Shown here: positions 24,819 to 32,820 of the stretch, in pieces
Position numbering within the stretch: the first letter of the stretch is position 1
Layout: the number at the start of each line of letters is the position of its first letter
DNA from: Erysipelotrichaceae bacterium
GTDB taxonomy: Bacteria > Bacillota_I > Bacilli_A > Erysipelotrichales > Erysipelotrichaceae
Direction: 5' to 3'
Assembly: GCA_017405675.1 (NCBI GenBank)
Contig: JAFRAB010000032.1
Span: forward strand, 96,319 to 160,318
Length of the DNA: 64,000 nt
Translations under genes and position numbers: made by a program
The notes under the pieces: generated by a model
Database searches by the model: none
Seen by the model: only the letters and a program-made list of their open reading frames with translations
What the model was told of the DNA's origin: nothing

Positions 24819-25122
24819 TATTTATACCTTCTTTACCAGTTCATTATAGCACATTTCCGGTTCTGTGACCCGTCATTTTGTAGGTGTCAGTATTTTTCAA
24901 AACAAACATAACATCGTATGGAAAAACAGGTTTCCTGAATTAATCATTCATTTCATCAATCATTTTCCATTTTCCGGAAAATACCCCGTCAAACAGTTCA
25001 GTAAACACCCTGAAAATACCTTAAATTTTTGTATTTTTGACTTTATTTTATTTATTTATTATAAAGATGTATTCAATCCCGGGAATATAATTTTAATCGT
25101 ACATTAAGGAGGACTTTTATTT
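24819..25122. promoter_or_regulatory. Divergent regulatory gap (304 bases) between PucR-type gene and SDR operon
   Basis: This stretch holds no convincing gene; the 80-codon frame at 24865 lacks a ribosome site. A perfect 14-bp palindrome ATTTTCCGGAAAAT lies at 24969-24982. TATAAT (25086-25091) is placed well for the SDR operon, but the -35 position (AAAGAT) is poor, which suggests the promoter needs an activator. AAGGAGG at 25107-25113 is the SDR ribosome site. Confidence 0.55.
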
Positions 25123-26031
25123 ATGGCATTTACACCTGATGATAAGGGAATGCTTCAGGGTTATATTGATAAAGCACGCCCCTTCACAGACATGTTTTCA
25201 GTTAAGGGAAAAGTTGCCCTGGTAACAGGCGGCTCTTCCGGTTTGGGATTTGATATTACATTAAGATTACTGCAGGGCGGTGCCAGGGTCGTCATGGCTT
25301 CCAACTCACACATTGAAGAGGAAGCTGCTCTCGATCTGCTGCACAAGGAAGGCTATGGCGATGATGATGTCGTTTTCTGTTTCACTGATGTCAGAAATGA
25401 AGAAGAAGTCGAAGCACTGGTCAGCTTTACCGCTGAAAAGTTCGGTTCACTGGACATCTTCGTAAACAGTGCTGCCATCTGGAATTACGCCAAGATCTAT
25501 GATCTGCCTAAGGAAGACCTGCAGCTGGTCTTTGAAACAAACGTATACGGTGCCTTCTTCGGCGTCAAGTACGTCAGCAGATACATGAAGGAAAACAACA
25601 TTCACGGCAAGATCGTTCTGATTTCATCCAACAGTCCGGTCATGCCTTATCCTGTATTCGGCGGTTACCCTCACTATGCTTCCAGCAAGGCAGCAGTCAT
25701 GGGTCTGGCTACCGAAGCAGCCAAGGAACTGAAGCGCTACGGCATCAATGTCAACAGCATTGCCCCGGGCGGCATGGTTACTCCTGGTGCTGCCGGTAAC
25801 CTGGCCAGTGATGGTCTTACCGAAGAACAGCAGGATGAATTCTATGATGAATTAATGGTATGGCAGGTTGACGGCCAGTTACCTGTCGATGAAGTCGGCA
25901 TCATGGCTTACACCTTCTGCACACCTGTCGCAGACGGCATTACCGGTGAAACCATTTTCGTTGATGGCGGTGCTTCACATAACATTGTTAAATATCAGGC
26001 AGCCATTGATGCTTACCCGCCTGAGGATTAG
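25123..26031 (+). CDS. Short-chain dehydrogenase/reductase of the C1-linked operon
   Basis: This 302-residue NAD(P)-dependent oxidoreductase has TGGSSGLG at 35-42 and VNSAAIW in place of NNAG (115-121). The catalytic Ser lies in LISSNS (168-169), with Y185 and K189 in HYASSK. A C-terminal GETIFVDGG is typical of the classical SDR group. The N-terminal ~28 residues before the first strand are an extension. It is the first of three genes separated by 11 and 13 bases, together with an unknown Cys-rich protein and a GcvT-family protein. It probably oxidises or reduces the substrate, or a product of the demethylation, but the substrate is unknown. Confidence 0.87.
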   Translation: MAFTPDDKGMLQGYIDKARPFTDMFSVKGKVALVTGGSSGLGFDITLRLLQGGARVVMASNSHIEEEAALDLLHKEGYGDDDVVFCFTDVRNEEEVEALVSFTAEKFGSLDIFVNSAAIWNYAKIYDLPKEDLQLVFETNVYGAFFGVKYVSRYMKENNIHGKIVLISSNSPVMPYPVFGGYPHYASSKAAVMGLATEAAKELKRYGINVNSIAPGGMVTPGAAGNLASDGLTEEQQDEFYDELMVWQVDGQLPVDEVGIMAYTFCTPVADGITGETIFVDGGASHNIVKYQAAIDAYPPED

Positions 26032-26042
26032 AAAGGATCCAG

Positions 26043-27272
26043 ATGACAAAGAAAATAGACGAAAGAATACCTGTTAATTCAGGTGAAGGAGCCGGCTTTA
26101 AGACATTTAACGCCGTTCAGTCTCCTTGGAACAAGCTGATGTCCTATCAGGATGCCCTGCACTACGCTTCACGATTTGAAGCAGTATTAAGTGCAGCCGT
26201 CGGACAGGCTTACAGAATTATCATTCCTGATTATGAAACCAGAGCTTCCGAAATGTGTAAGGAAGCTTATGCCAGACTTTATCGGACAGGGCTATATTAC
26301 CCTAACGATGATGGCTTCGGCATTCATCCGTTCATGTGCGGATCATACCCTGGTGCCCTGATTGGCGACAAAGGTGACGATGCTCTGTTAATGTGCGGCA
26401 GATGTCAGGACTTCGGTACATACAGATGCGAAAAGGAACTTGATGTCTGTGACTGGGATATCGTAGGATCTGAATTATGCCGTGCCACAACCATGTCCTT
26501 ACAGGGACAGGCTGATGCTACTGAAACCAGACACCGCAAAGGCCACAAGCTGGACTATCTGATGGTTGAAGCTAAAGGCTGCGGTGACAGACACTGCCGT
26601 ATCATCGCTGAAAGCAGAGAAAAATATCCTGCTCCTGAACACGAATTATGGCAGTCATTCGGACCTGCAGTTTCCGACGAATATAAGAAATTTACTCCGG
26701 AAGAGGAATGTGTTGCTGAATCAATGATGTTCCGTGAAGAATGTGATTATCACTTCGTTAACGGTACCAATAATGAAACAGACTCATCCAACCAGATGGT
26801 CAACCTCTCCACAGCTGCTTCATTATATCTGTTACCGGCAATCGATAATGCCGTCAAGCTGGGATATACTACTGCTGAAAACGCAGAATGGATCAAGAGA
26901 TGCGTTCTGGAAGCTGCCGGAAAAGCTCTCTTTGGTGAAAGATATGCCATCAAAGCCTGCCGTGAATGGTTAGGTGTTCCAAATACCATTGGTGAAGACG
27001 GACGTCTGTTAGGCGGTGTCATTGAGATGCTGCTGCAGTCACTGGTATGCGGATATGAAATCGAAGCTTTCAATAAGGACGAAGTAATCTATGTCATCAA
27101 CAGAGCTGATCTGGCCATCACCGGCACCCAGTCTCTGTGTGAAGCACATTTATACATGTGGAATGGCATGGTTAAGACTCTGGTCAATGCTCAGTGGTCA
27201 GTCTGGGAAGAAGATTCACCTAAGGGCAAGATGAGAATCAAAATTGCCAGGAAGATTGACAAGTTCATGTAA
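26043..27272 (+). CDS. Unknown 409-aa Cys-rich protein with an apparent internal duplication
   Basis: I do not recognise this protein with certainty. It is soluble with 15 Cys, including C118-x2-C121-x7-C129-x6-C136. The stretch EAKGCGDRHCRIIAE (176-190) resembles the end of V4R or amino-thiazoline-carboxylate-hydrolase-like domains. The C-terminal half has a matching layout: NRADLAITGTQSLCEA (353-368) echoes CDWDIVGSELCRATT (136-150), and SPKGKMRIKIARK (392-404) echoes GDRHCRIIAESREK (181-194). This suggests two copies of one fold. It may bind a metal or a small aromatic or heterocyclic ligand; that is inference. It is the middle gene of the SDR/GcvT operon and has no signal peptide. Confidence 0.75.
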   Translation: MTKKIDERIPVNSGEGAGFKTFNAVQSPWNKLMSYQDALHYASRFEAVLSAAVGQAYRIIIPDYETRASEMCKEAYARLYRTGLYYPNDDGFGIHPFMCGSYPGALIGDKGDDALLMCGRCQDFGTYRCEKELDVCDWDIVGSELCRATTMSLQGQADATETRHRKGHKLDYLMVEAKGCGDRHCRIIAESREKYPAPEHELWQSFGPAVSDEYKKFTPEEECVAESMMFREECDYHFVNGTNNETDSSNQMVNLSTAASLYLLPAIDNAVKLGYTTAENAEWIKRCVLEAAGKALFGERYAIKACREWLGVPNTIGEDGRLLGGVIEMLLQSLVCGYEIEAFNKDEVIYVINRADLAITGTQSLCEAHLYMWNGMVKTLVNAQWSVWEEDSPKGKMRIKIARKIDKFM

Positions 27273-27285
27273 GGAGGAAGCATCT

Positions 27286-28314
27286 ATGTTTAAAAATATA
27301 TTCAAGAATGATGAATGGAAGCGTTCCGAGCACATGGCAGTCAGAGAATGTGTTGGATATTATCTGTTTACCCATCAGCTGATGGAAGTAACAGGTGAAG
27401 AAGCCGGCAAGTTCCTTGATTACGTTTTCCCTAACAATATTGCTACATTAGCAGTCGGCAGAGACAGATATACTACCATGCTCAATGAAGACGGTGAAAT
27501 CATTGATGACGTCGTTGTCATGAGACTGGAAGAAGACAAATACTGGGTATCTACCCTTTACGGAACCAAGGCTGACGACTGGTTCTACTACAAGTCAGAA
27601 GGCTATGATATTGAAACATATGAGATCACTGAAGACTGGCACATGTTCTCCATTCAGGGACCTAAGTCCAAGGCAGTACTCAACAGCATCCTCAGCAACG
27701 GTGTGGATGATCTGAAGTTCTTTCAGAACAGAACTGATGAGATCAACGGTATTGAGGTAATTGTCAACCGTGCCGGTTTTACCGGTGAGAAATTCGGCTA
27801 TGAGATCTACTGCGGTGTGGATGATGCTGATGATGTTCAGGATGCCATTGACCGGGCTGTAAAGGAAGCAGGCGGCAAGGAAGTCACTGAATTTCAGGTC
27901 TTTGCCTGGACCCTCCCTACCGAAGCCGGATTCTACTACATGAGAGACTTAGCTCACACCAATCCGTTTGAAGTTGGACTGGAAAAGAACATCAACTGGG
28001 ATAAGGATTTCATCGGCAAGGAAGCCCTCTTGAAGATCAAAGAAAACGGTCCTGAGAGAGAAATGCTGGGATTTGAAGTAATTGACGAAAATGAAGACTT
28101 CTATATCCGTGCAAAACAGTATGGCGGACCTGGCGAACCGATCTTCATTGATGGTGAGGAAGAAGAAATCGGCCGCGTTTCCAAAATGGTCTATTCTTAC
28201 GTTAAGGATGTCAACAATGGCTACATGCTGGTAAAGAAAGGCAAACTGCACGTTGGTGACAGATTCAAGATACACGGATACGACTGTATCGTAACTGAAA
28301 AGAACTGGTTATAA
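27286..28314 (+). CDS. GcvT-family folate-dependent methyl/aminomethyltransferase
   Basis: This 342-residue protein has the folate-binding GcvT fold. NEDGEIIDDVVVMRL (67-81) holds the Asp pair that in GcvT activates the substrate, and VNRAGFTGEKFGYEIY is the family's central segment. FEVGLEKNINWDKDFIGKEAL is typical of the later part. No glycine-cleavage P or H protein genes are in the window, so a role in the glycine system is unlikely. Relatives outside that system include DmdA and LigM/DesA, which move methyl groups from sulfonium or aryl-O-methyl compounds to THF. I use the ATG at 27286, after AAGGAGGA. It is the last gene of the three-gene operon, next to folC. Confidence 0.87.
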   Translation: MFKNIFKNDEWKRSEHMAVRECVGYYLFTHQLMEVTGEEAGKFLDYVFPNNIATLAVGRDRYTTMLNEDGEIIDDVVVMRLEEDKYWVSTLYGTKADDWFYYKSEGYDIETYEITEDWHMFSIQGPKSKAVLNSILSNGVDDLKFFQNRTDEINGIEVIVNRAGFTGEKFGYEIYCGVDDADDVQDAIDRAVKEAGGKEVTEFQVFAWTLPTEAGFYYMRDLAHTNPFEVGLEKNINWDKDFIGKEALLKIKENGPEREMLGFEVIDENEDFYIRAKQYGGPGEPIFIDGEEEEIGRVSKMVYSYVKDVNNGYMLVKKGKLHVGDRFKIHGYDCIVTEKNWL

Positions 28315-28335
28315 AGGGCTCTTTAATGAGCCCTT
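28314..28335 (+). terminator. Hairpin after the GcvT-family gene
   Basis: AAGGGCTC/GAGCCCTT with a 6-base loop begins at the last base of the stop codon. The following CTTTG is a weak T tract, so termination may be partial. Confidence 0.7.
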
Positions 28336-28435
28336 CTTTGAATATGATTGAAGTTTCTTATTCCCATATATTCATTCAGTTTGAGCGAAATAATACGTAA
28401 ACCTCTCAGGATGGTGTAAAATGGTTTAGGTAACT

Positions 28436-29671
28436 ATGAAAATGTTTAAGACAGCTCAGGAATTCATTGACTTCATTATTACCAGAAAAACAACCAGCGA
28501 CAACCGCGCAGGTTTTCGTGCGCTTCTGGACAGTATGAATCATCCTGAAAGACAACTGAAATGCCTGCATGTTGCCGGAACCAACGGCAAGGGCAGCACT
28601 ACTGATTATCTCAGAAGCATACTGCAGCGGCATGGCTATAAGGTCGGCTCCTTTACCAGTCCGCATCTGGTCGTTCATAATGACCGTATCAGAATAAACA
28701 ACAAATACATTTCCGATGATGACCTATTATCATACGGCAACAGATTTCAAAAGTATTATGATCAGTATGGTCTGTCAATGTTCCAGATCGACATGCTCAT
28801 CAGCATTTACTACTTCCTGGATAATAAAGTTGATTATGTTGTCTATGAAGTAGGAATGGGCGGAAGGCTGGATACTACCAATGTCATCATTCCAATGGTA
28901 AGCGTAATAACTAATATTGGTTTTGATCACATGGCATTCTTAGGCAACACCTTGCCGGAAATAGCCTTTGAAAAAGCCGGCATTATCAAGGAAGGTGTTC
29001 CGGTACTCACCGGTGAAACCAAGAAATCATGTCTGGAGGTATTTGACAGAGTTGCCCGGGAAAAACATACCTCAGTAACAAAAATCAGAGCTGCCAAGGG
29101 CCATCTGGTCAATAACAGAGTTAGTTTCCGTTACCGTGGCTATGATATAACCCTGCCGACAATGGCTCTCTATCAGGCTAAAAATGCCTCACTGGCCATT
29201 CGGGTAGCTGACTTTCTCAGAACAGAAAACATTATACAATTAAGCAGAAATGACATAGTAAACGGCCTGCAGAATACTGCCTGGGCCGGCAGATTTGAAG
29301 TAATTAATAATAAACCGCTGATCATTGTAGATGGCGCTCATAATGAACACGGCATTACCGCCGTTGAAGACAGCATCAGAAACCTTGCTCATCCGCTGTG
29401 CATAATTGCCAGTATTCTATCTGACAAGCAATATGATAAAATGATAAAAAAGCTGAATCAGCTGGCTGATGAACTGGTCATTACGACTTTTAACAGCAGC
29501 CGCAGCACACCACTGGATCAGCTGGTGGGAGACAACGCTGTTACAGCCATTGACGACTATCACCAGGCTCTGGATTACGCCATCAACAAGTACAATGACG
29601 GAACCATTCTGATTACAGGTTCACTGTACTTTGTCAGTGAGATCCGCAGCCTTTACAAAGGAGATGACTAA
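28436..29671 (+). CDS. folC: Folylpolyglutamate synthase
   Basis: This 411-residue Mur-ligase-like enzyme adds glutamates to folates, retaining them in the cell and improving their use by C1 enzymes. The P-loop HVAGTNGKGSTTDYL, the TSPHL motif, and VYEVGMGGRLDTTNVI are diagnostic. IVDGAHN in the C-terminal domain is also typical. The ATG at 28436 has only a weak AGG site 5 bases upstream; a second in-frame ATG lies two codons on. It is followed directly by folT. Whether it also has dihydrofolate synthase activity cannot be told from the sequence. Confidence 0.92.
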   Translation: MKMFKTAQEFIDFIITRKTTSDNRAGFRALLDSMNHPERQLKCLHVAGTNGKGSTTDYLRSILQRHGYKVGSFTSPHLVVHNDRIRINNKYISDDDLLSYGNRFQKYYDQYGLSMFQIDMLISIYYFLDNKVDYVVYEVGMGGRLDTTNVIIPMVSVITNIGFDHMAFLGNTLPEIAFEKAGIIKEGVPVLTGETKKSCLEVFDRVAREKHTSVTKIRAAKGHLVNNRVSFRYRGYDITLPTMALYQAKNASLAIRVADFLRTENIIQLSRNDIVNGLQNTAWAGRFEVINNKPLIIVDGAHNEHGITAVEDSIRNLAHPLCIIASILSDKQYDKMIKKLNQLADELVITTFNSSRSTPLDQLVGDNAVTAIDDYHQALDYAINKYNDGTILITGSLYFVSEIRSLYKGDD

Positions 29672-30193
29672 ATGACAACCCGAAAATTAACGACCCTGGC
29701 CATGCTTACATCCATATATGTGGTATTAAGCATTCTGACTCCAATAAAAGTAATTAACTTCAAGTTCACACTTGAAGCCTTTCCTATTTTGATTGCTGGT
29801 CTGCTGATGGGACCGATTGAAGGATTGATCGTCGGATTTACCGGCAGTGCTATCTATCAGATTTTCTTCTCATCATATGGCATAACGGCAACTACACCAT
29901 TATGGATACTGCCACACGCCGTTAACGGTCTGCTGGCAGGTTTACTTGGCAGAACAGTTAAGCAGCTGACAACAATTAACGTTATCAGCATTGCTTCAAT
30001 ATGCGCCTTTACGGTAACAGCCTTGAATACTCTGGCTCTGTATGTAGACTCAAAGCTGTTTGGCTATTACTCAAACAAACTGGTATTTGGAGCTCTGCGG
30101 ATCAAAATCGCAACAGGATTCATCCTGGCTGTAATATATGCTCTGATACTGCCGAAACTGATCACACAGCTGAAAAAACTGCTGAAGAAATAA
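29672..30193 (+). CDS. folT: Folate ECF-transporter substrate component (FolT-like)
   Basis: This 173-residue membrane protein has about five to six hydrophobic helices and the pattern of energy-coupling-factor S components, with LEAFPILIAGLLMGPIEGLIVG and a later TPLWILPHAVNGLLAGLLG. Members linked to folC are folate-specific. Its ATG follows the folC TAA with no gap, so the two are translated together. The shared EcfA/EcfT module is not in the window. Import plus polyglutamylation of folate fits the neighbouring THF-dependent operons. Confidence 0.88.
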   Translation: MTTRKLTTLAMLTSIYVVLSILTPIKVINFKFTLEAFPILIAGLLMGPIEGLIVGFTGSAIYQIFFSSYGITATTPLWILPHAVNGLLAGLLGRTVKQLTTINVISIASICAFTVTALNTLALYVDSKLFGYYSNKLVFGALRIKIATGFILAVIYALILPKLITQLKKLLKK

Positions 30194-30209
30194 TCTCAGC
30201 AGTTTTTTT
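30173..30209. terminator. Bidirectional terminator after folT
   Basis: AAAAAACTGCTGA/TCAGCAGTTTTTTT with a 10-base loop holding the folT stop region ends the folC-folT transcript. The convergent hypothetical gene stops at 30208. Confidence 0.87.
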
Positions 30210-30699
30210 ATTCTTCCTGTATGAATCCAAAGATCGTACTGATCTGAGCCGAAGAGAAATTACTGAATCTTATGAACCAGCATTTTCCGCTGGTTTTTGA
30301 ATACACCTTGGCATGATAGAGACTTGGTCCGGCATCACAGTATGCATAGTAGATTTCAAACTGTCTGGTTTCCTTTTCCGTATATTCCTGCTTTCCGGTT
30401 GTAGCAACCTGCCCTTTCCCGGTTCTGTAGATTTCCTTTTCCCGTAGGAATTCATCATGACTCTGATCATTCATTTCAATGGTTATGTCCGTGATGGCTT
30501 TTCTGAAGAAATCACTGACATTTTCTCCATCCCGATAGTAGCCTTTTTTATCACTTTCACTCTTTATAACGAGCTTCATTGGCACTTTTACCAGTTTGAG
30601 TCCCTGAAAGGTAATATCACAGTATTTAGGCAGATACATGTATCCAATAAGCCGAACTACACATGCAGCAACTATAAGCAGCAACTTATACTTTTTCAT
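30208..30699 (-). CDS. Hypothetical exported or membrane-anchored protein, 163 aa
   Basis: I do not recognise this protein. A basic start and a hydrophobic helix (residues ~5-22, YKLLLIVAACVVRLIGYMYL) suggest an uncleaved signal anchor. The remaining ~140 residues are hydrophilic and probably extracytoplasmic, with Cys at ~27, ~122 and ~141. A GGAGG ribosome site precedes the ATG. It is a single-gene unit between two terminators, upstream of which lies the DUF4910 peptidase gene on the same strand. Confidence 0.68.
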   Translation of the reverse strand: MKKYKLLLIVAACVVRLIGYMYLPKYCDITFQGLKLVKVPMKLVIKSESDKKGYYRDGENVSDFFRKAITDITIEMNDQSHDEFLREKEIYRTGKGQVATTGKQEYTEKETRQFEIYYAYCDAGPSLYHAKVYSKTSGKCWFIRFSNFSSAQISTIFGFIQEE

Positions 30700-30728
30700 A
30701 CCCCATGCCTCCTACAGTCATTATAACA

Positions 30729-30758
30729 AAACAGACAGGTTCGATTCCCTGTCTGTTT
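30729..30758 (-). terminator. Terminator of the DUF4910-type peptidase gene
   Basis: AAACAGACAGG/CCTGTCTGTTT has an 8-base loop. On the minus strand it is followed by TGTTATAA. The loop (TTCGATTC) mimics a tRNA T-loop, but no tRNA surrounds it. Confidence 0.8.
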
Positions 30759-30765
30759 GTTAATA

Positions 30766-32697
30766 TTAGATTAAGAAATAATCGTCTGCCGGAGATATCA
30801 ATTTGATATCTTCCAGAAGTTTTAGCAGCAACTTGACTGTTTCAGAGACATCTTTTCTCTTTTCCAGAGAAACCTTGCGGATGATCTCACCAACGTTTCT
30901 CTTGCCGTCAATGGCATTGACGACATTATCCTGTATGCCGAATATGGCAAATGGATTTGAACCCAGGTTCTTCATGAATTCATTCAGCACATCGCCGTAG
31001 CCTAAAGCCTTATAATCACTTAACTGCTGAATAGGTCCAACAAAATCGCGCTTGTATACTGTCTTCAGACTTTCATCCAGAGGATATTCATCCTTCAGAT
31101 CATAAGCTCTGATCCATTCGTTAAACATGGAAGCTACATGTTCCTTCCGAGCACTGGCGTCATATCCCTCAACCAGCTTGACAGCACTGTCACAGCATGC
31201 CATGAAGTAATCCTTCATCCGAAACATTGCTGATCCGAACATTGTCTTATCGATCTTATCGCTGAGGCATTCAGTATATAAACGGTTCTTTTCCGTAATA
31301 ATACTCTCCTCCAGCTTGGCAAACAGATAAGGTATGTCTTCCGCCTTCATATTAGCCAGATTATAGGCAAAGTTAATGGCTGTCAGGCATGAGAACTTCA
31401 ATACAGCCGGATCTATAACATCCAAAGTGTCAGTAGCGGTATGATAGTTCAGGTCAGGCCACTGTCCCAGCATGCAGCAAGGGATATTAATGGTCGGATC
31501 GCAGTATACGGTATGGTCACTGCCGCCTGAATGAGGCTCTACTCTGTGATTAGTAAGAGCTACCGGGTCATCTGACAGTGAATAAGCTTCCCTGCCGGCA
31601 TAATCCATAGCAATCATGCATAATTCATTATTCAGTGCCGGTGTGCTGAAAGGTGTCTTGGTCAGTGTTATCGGACCGTAGAATCTGGTCTGCTTGCCGC
31701 CAACCATATCAAGGTTCATGGCACCCAGGCCTTTTTCATAATCAGTATGATCACTCAGGTAAGCAAATGTACCCGTAAACTCAGGAATAAGAGTCAGTTT
31801 AATAGTATGCTGAGGCTGTTCAATCTTTCCTTCCTTTATCAGTCTGTTCATTACATTCATAGCCTCTAATGTAGCTGATACACCGGAAGCATTGTCATTG
31901 CATGAACTTCTTGGATGGCATAAATGAGCTGACAGATATACTGTCTTGTCATCCTTACCCTCTATGGTTACTTCGACAACTTCGATGTGACCATTGTAAA
32001 GTGCAGAATCAATATATGGCTTAACCTGCAGATATCCGCCGTCCTTTTCCATTTTTTCACGGCACATCTTAGCCAGCTTATCACCCATTCTCGGAGAAAG
32101 GACAAAGCCTCTTCCTTCAGGTTCGCCTTCGGTATGAACCGGCCAGTAAGAACTGTATGTCAGTGAATCATAAAGTTCAGCACGGGTCCTGTTCTTGGTT
32201 TCCATGATGAAATCCGTAACAATACCGATGGCTCCCTTTTCATAGATCCATTCAGACTGTCTGACGCTGCCTCTGAAGAAGGCAAATTTGCCGGTCAGAT
32301 CAAGACCTTCATATGCATCCCTGTTATTGCCTTTATCCAGCAGGACAAGATCAACAGGATCATTTCTTCTGTCGATAGGATAACTCTTCTGAATGACGGA
32401 AATAGCTTCAGCTGAGTAATCAGCCAGACGCATTTCAGGATCAACAAGGTCCAGAGTTGCTTCCTTTATTGACCATTCCTTGAACATCTTGCTCTGAAGA
32501 TACCAGACATCAGGATCTGCTTCATATGAAAGCAGTCTGGCATTCAGTCCATACTTCCTGCATATCTTCATCACATGTTCAGCAGCCTCTCTGTACATCG
32601 GAGAAGCCTGAATTCTATGAAAGTTGGATACTTCCTTTACTACATTAAGCAGTCTTTTCTCAGAAACTGCTTCCCTGAATATCAACGGTTCCTGCAT
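30766..32697 (-). CDS. DUF4910/M28-like zinc aminopeptidase with PA domain
   Basis: This 643-residue protein has an M28-type co-catalytic zinc core: His and Asp in LSAHLCHPRSSCNDNASG, Glu in LIPEFTGTFAYLS, Asp in AMNLDMVGG, and a late His in DLNYHTATDT. A protease-associated-type insert (about residues 110-230) interrupts the N-terminal part. The C-terminal ~130 residues contain a winged-helix-like region. No signal peptide is seen, so it should act in the cytosol on short peptides. This class is common in Bacillota but poorly characterised. It is transcribed alone. Confidence 0.83.
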   Translation of the reverse strand: MQEPLIFREAVSEKRLLNVVKEVSNFHRIQASPMYREAAEHVMKICRKYGLNARLLSYEADPDVWYLQSKMFKEWSIKEATLDLVDPEMRLADYSAEAISVIQKSYPIDRRNDPVDLVLLDKGNNRDAYEGLDLTGKFAFFRGSVRQSEWIYEKGAIGIVTDFIMETKNRTRAELYDSLTYSSYWPVHTEGEPEGRGFVLSPRMGDKLAKMCREKMEKDGGYLQVKPYIDSALYNGHIEVVEVTIEGKDDKTVYLSAHLCHPRSSCNDNASGVSATLEAMNVMNRLIKEGKIEQPQHTIKLTLIPEFTGTFAYLSDHTDYEKGLGAMNLDMVGGKQTRFYGPITLTKTPFSTPALNNELCMIAMDYAGREAYSLSDDPVALTNHRVEPHSGGSDHTVYCDPTINIPCCMLGQWPDLNYHTATDTLDVIDPAVLKFSCLTAINFAYNLANMKAEDIPYLFAKLEESIITEKNRLYTECLSDKIDKTMFGSAMFRMKDYFMACCDSAVKLVEGYDASARKEHVASMFNEWIRAYDLKDEYPLDESLKTVYKRDFVGPIQQLSDYKALGYGDVLNEFMKNLGSNPFAIFGIQDNVVNAIDGKRNVGEIIRKVSLEKRKDVSETVKLLLKLLEDIKLISPADDYFLI

Positions 32698-32760
32698 ATA
32701 ATCCCTCCTATATAATAATTGGTATTATTCTAGCACTTTTTCCAGTCAATCAAAATAATA

Positions 32761-32783
32761 ATGACTGTCAAAAAGACAGTCAT
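32761..32783 (-). terminator. Terminator of the YtrA-like ABC operon
   Basis: ATGACTGTC/GACAGTCAT with loop AAAAA is followed on the minus strand by TTATTATTTTG. It lies ~38 bases after the exported-protein gene. Confidence 0.75.
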
Positions 32784-32820
32784 ACTGTAAATGTTATTAT
32801 GATATAAGCAGCCCTGTGGA

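Noticed and set aside
22851..24885. Shared TGTAGGT heptamer in the fhs and SDR upstream regions
   Set aside because: A single 7-base match without symmetry or fixed distance to the promoters is expected by chance over this length.
24865..25107. 80-codon plus-strand frame in the gap before the SDR operon
   Set aside because: It has no ribosome site, an atypical AT-rich composition, and covers the promoter and palindrome of the SDR operon.
28315..28435. THF riboswitch before folC-folT
   Set aside because: The only stable structure seen is the hairpin at 28314-28335. No paired elements like those of the known THF aptamer were found.
30729..30758. tRNA-like T-arm (ACAGG-TTCGATTC-CCTGT)
   Set aside because: No acceptor, D or anticodon stems or CCA-like end surround it. 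The stem is longer than a T-arm and sits directly after a stop codon, so it is a terminator.
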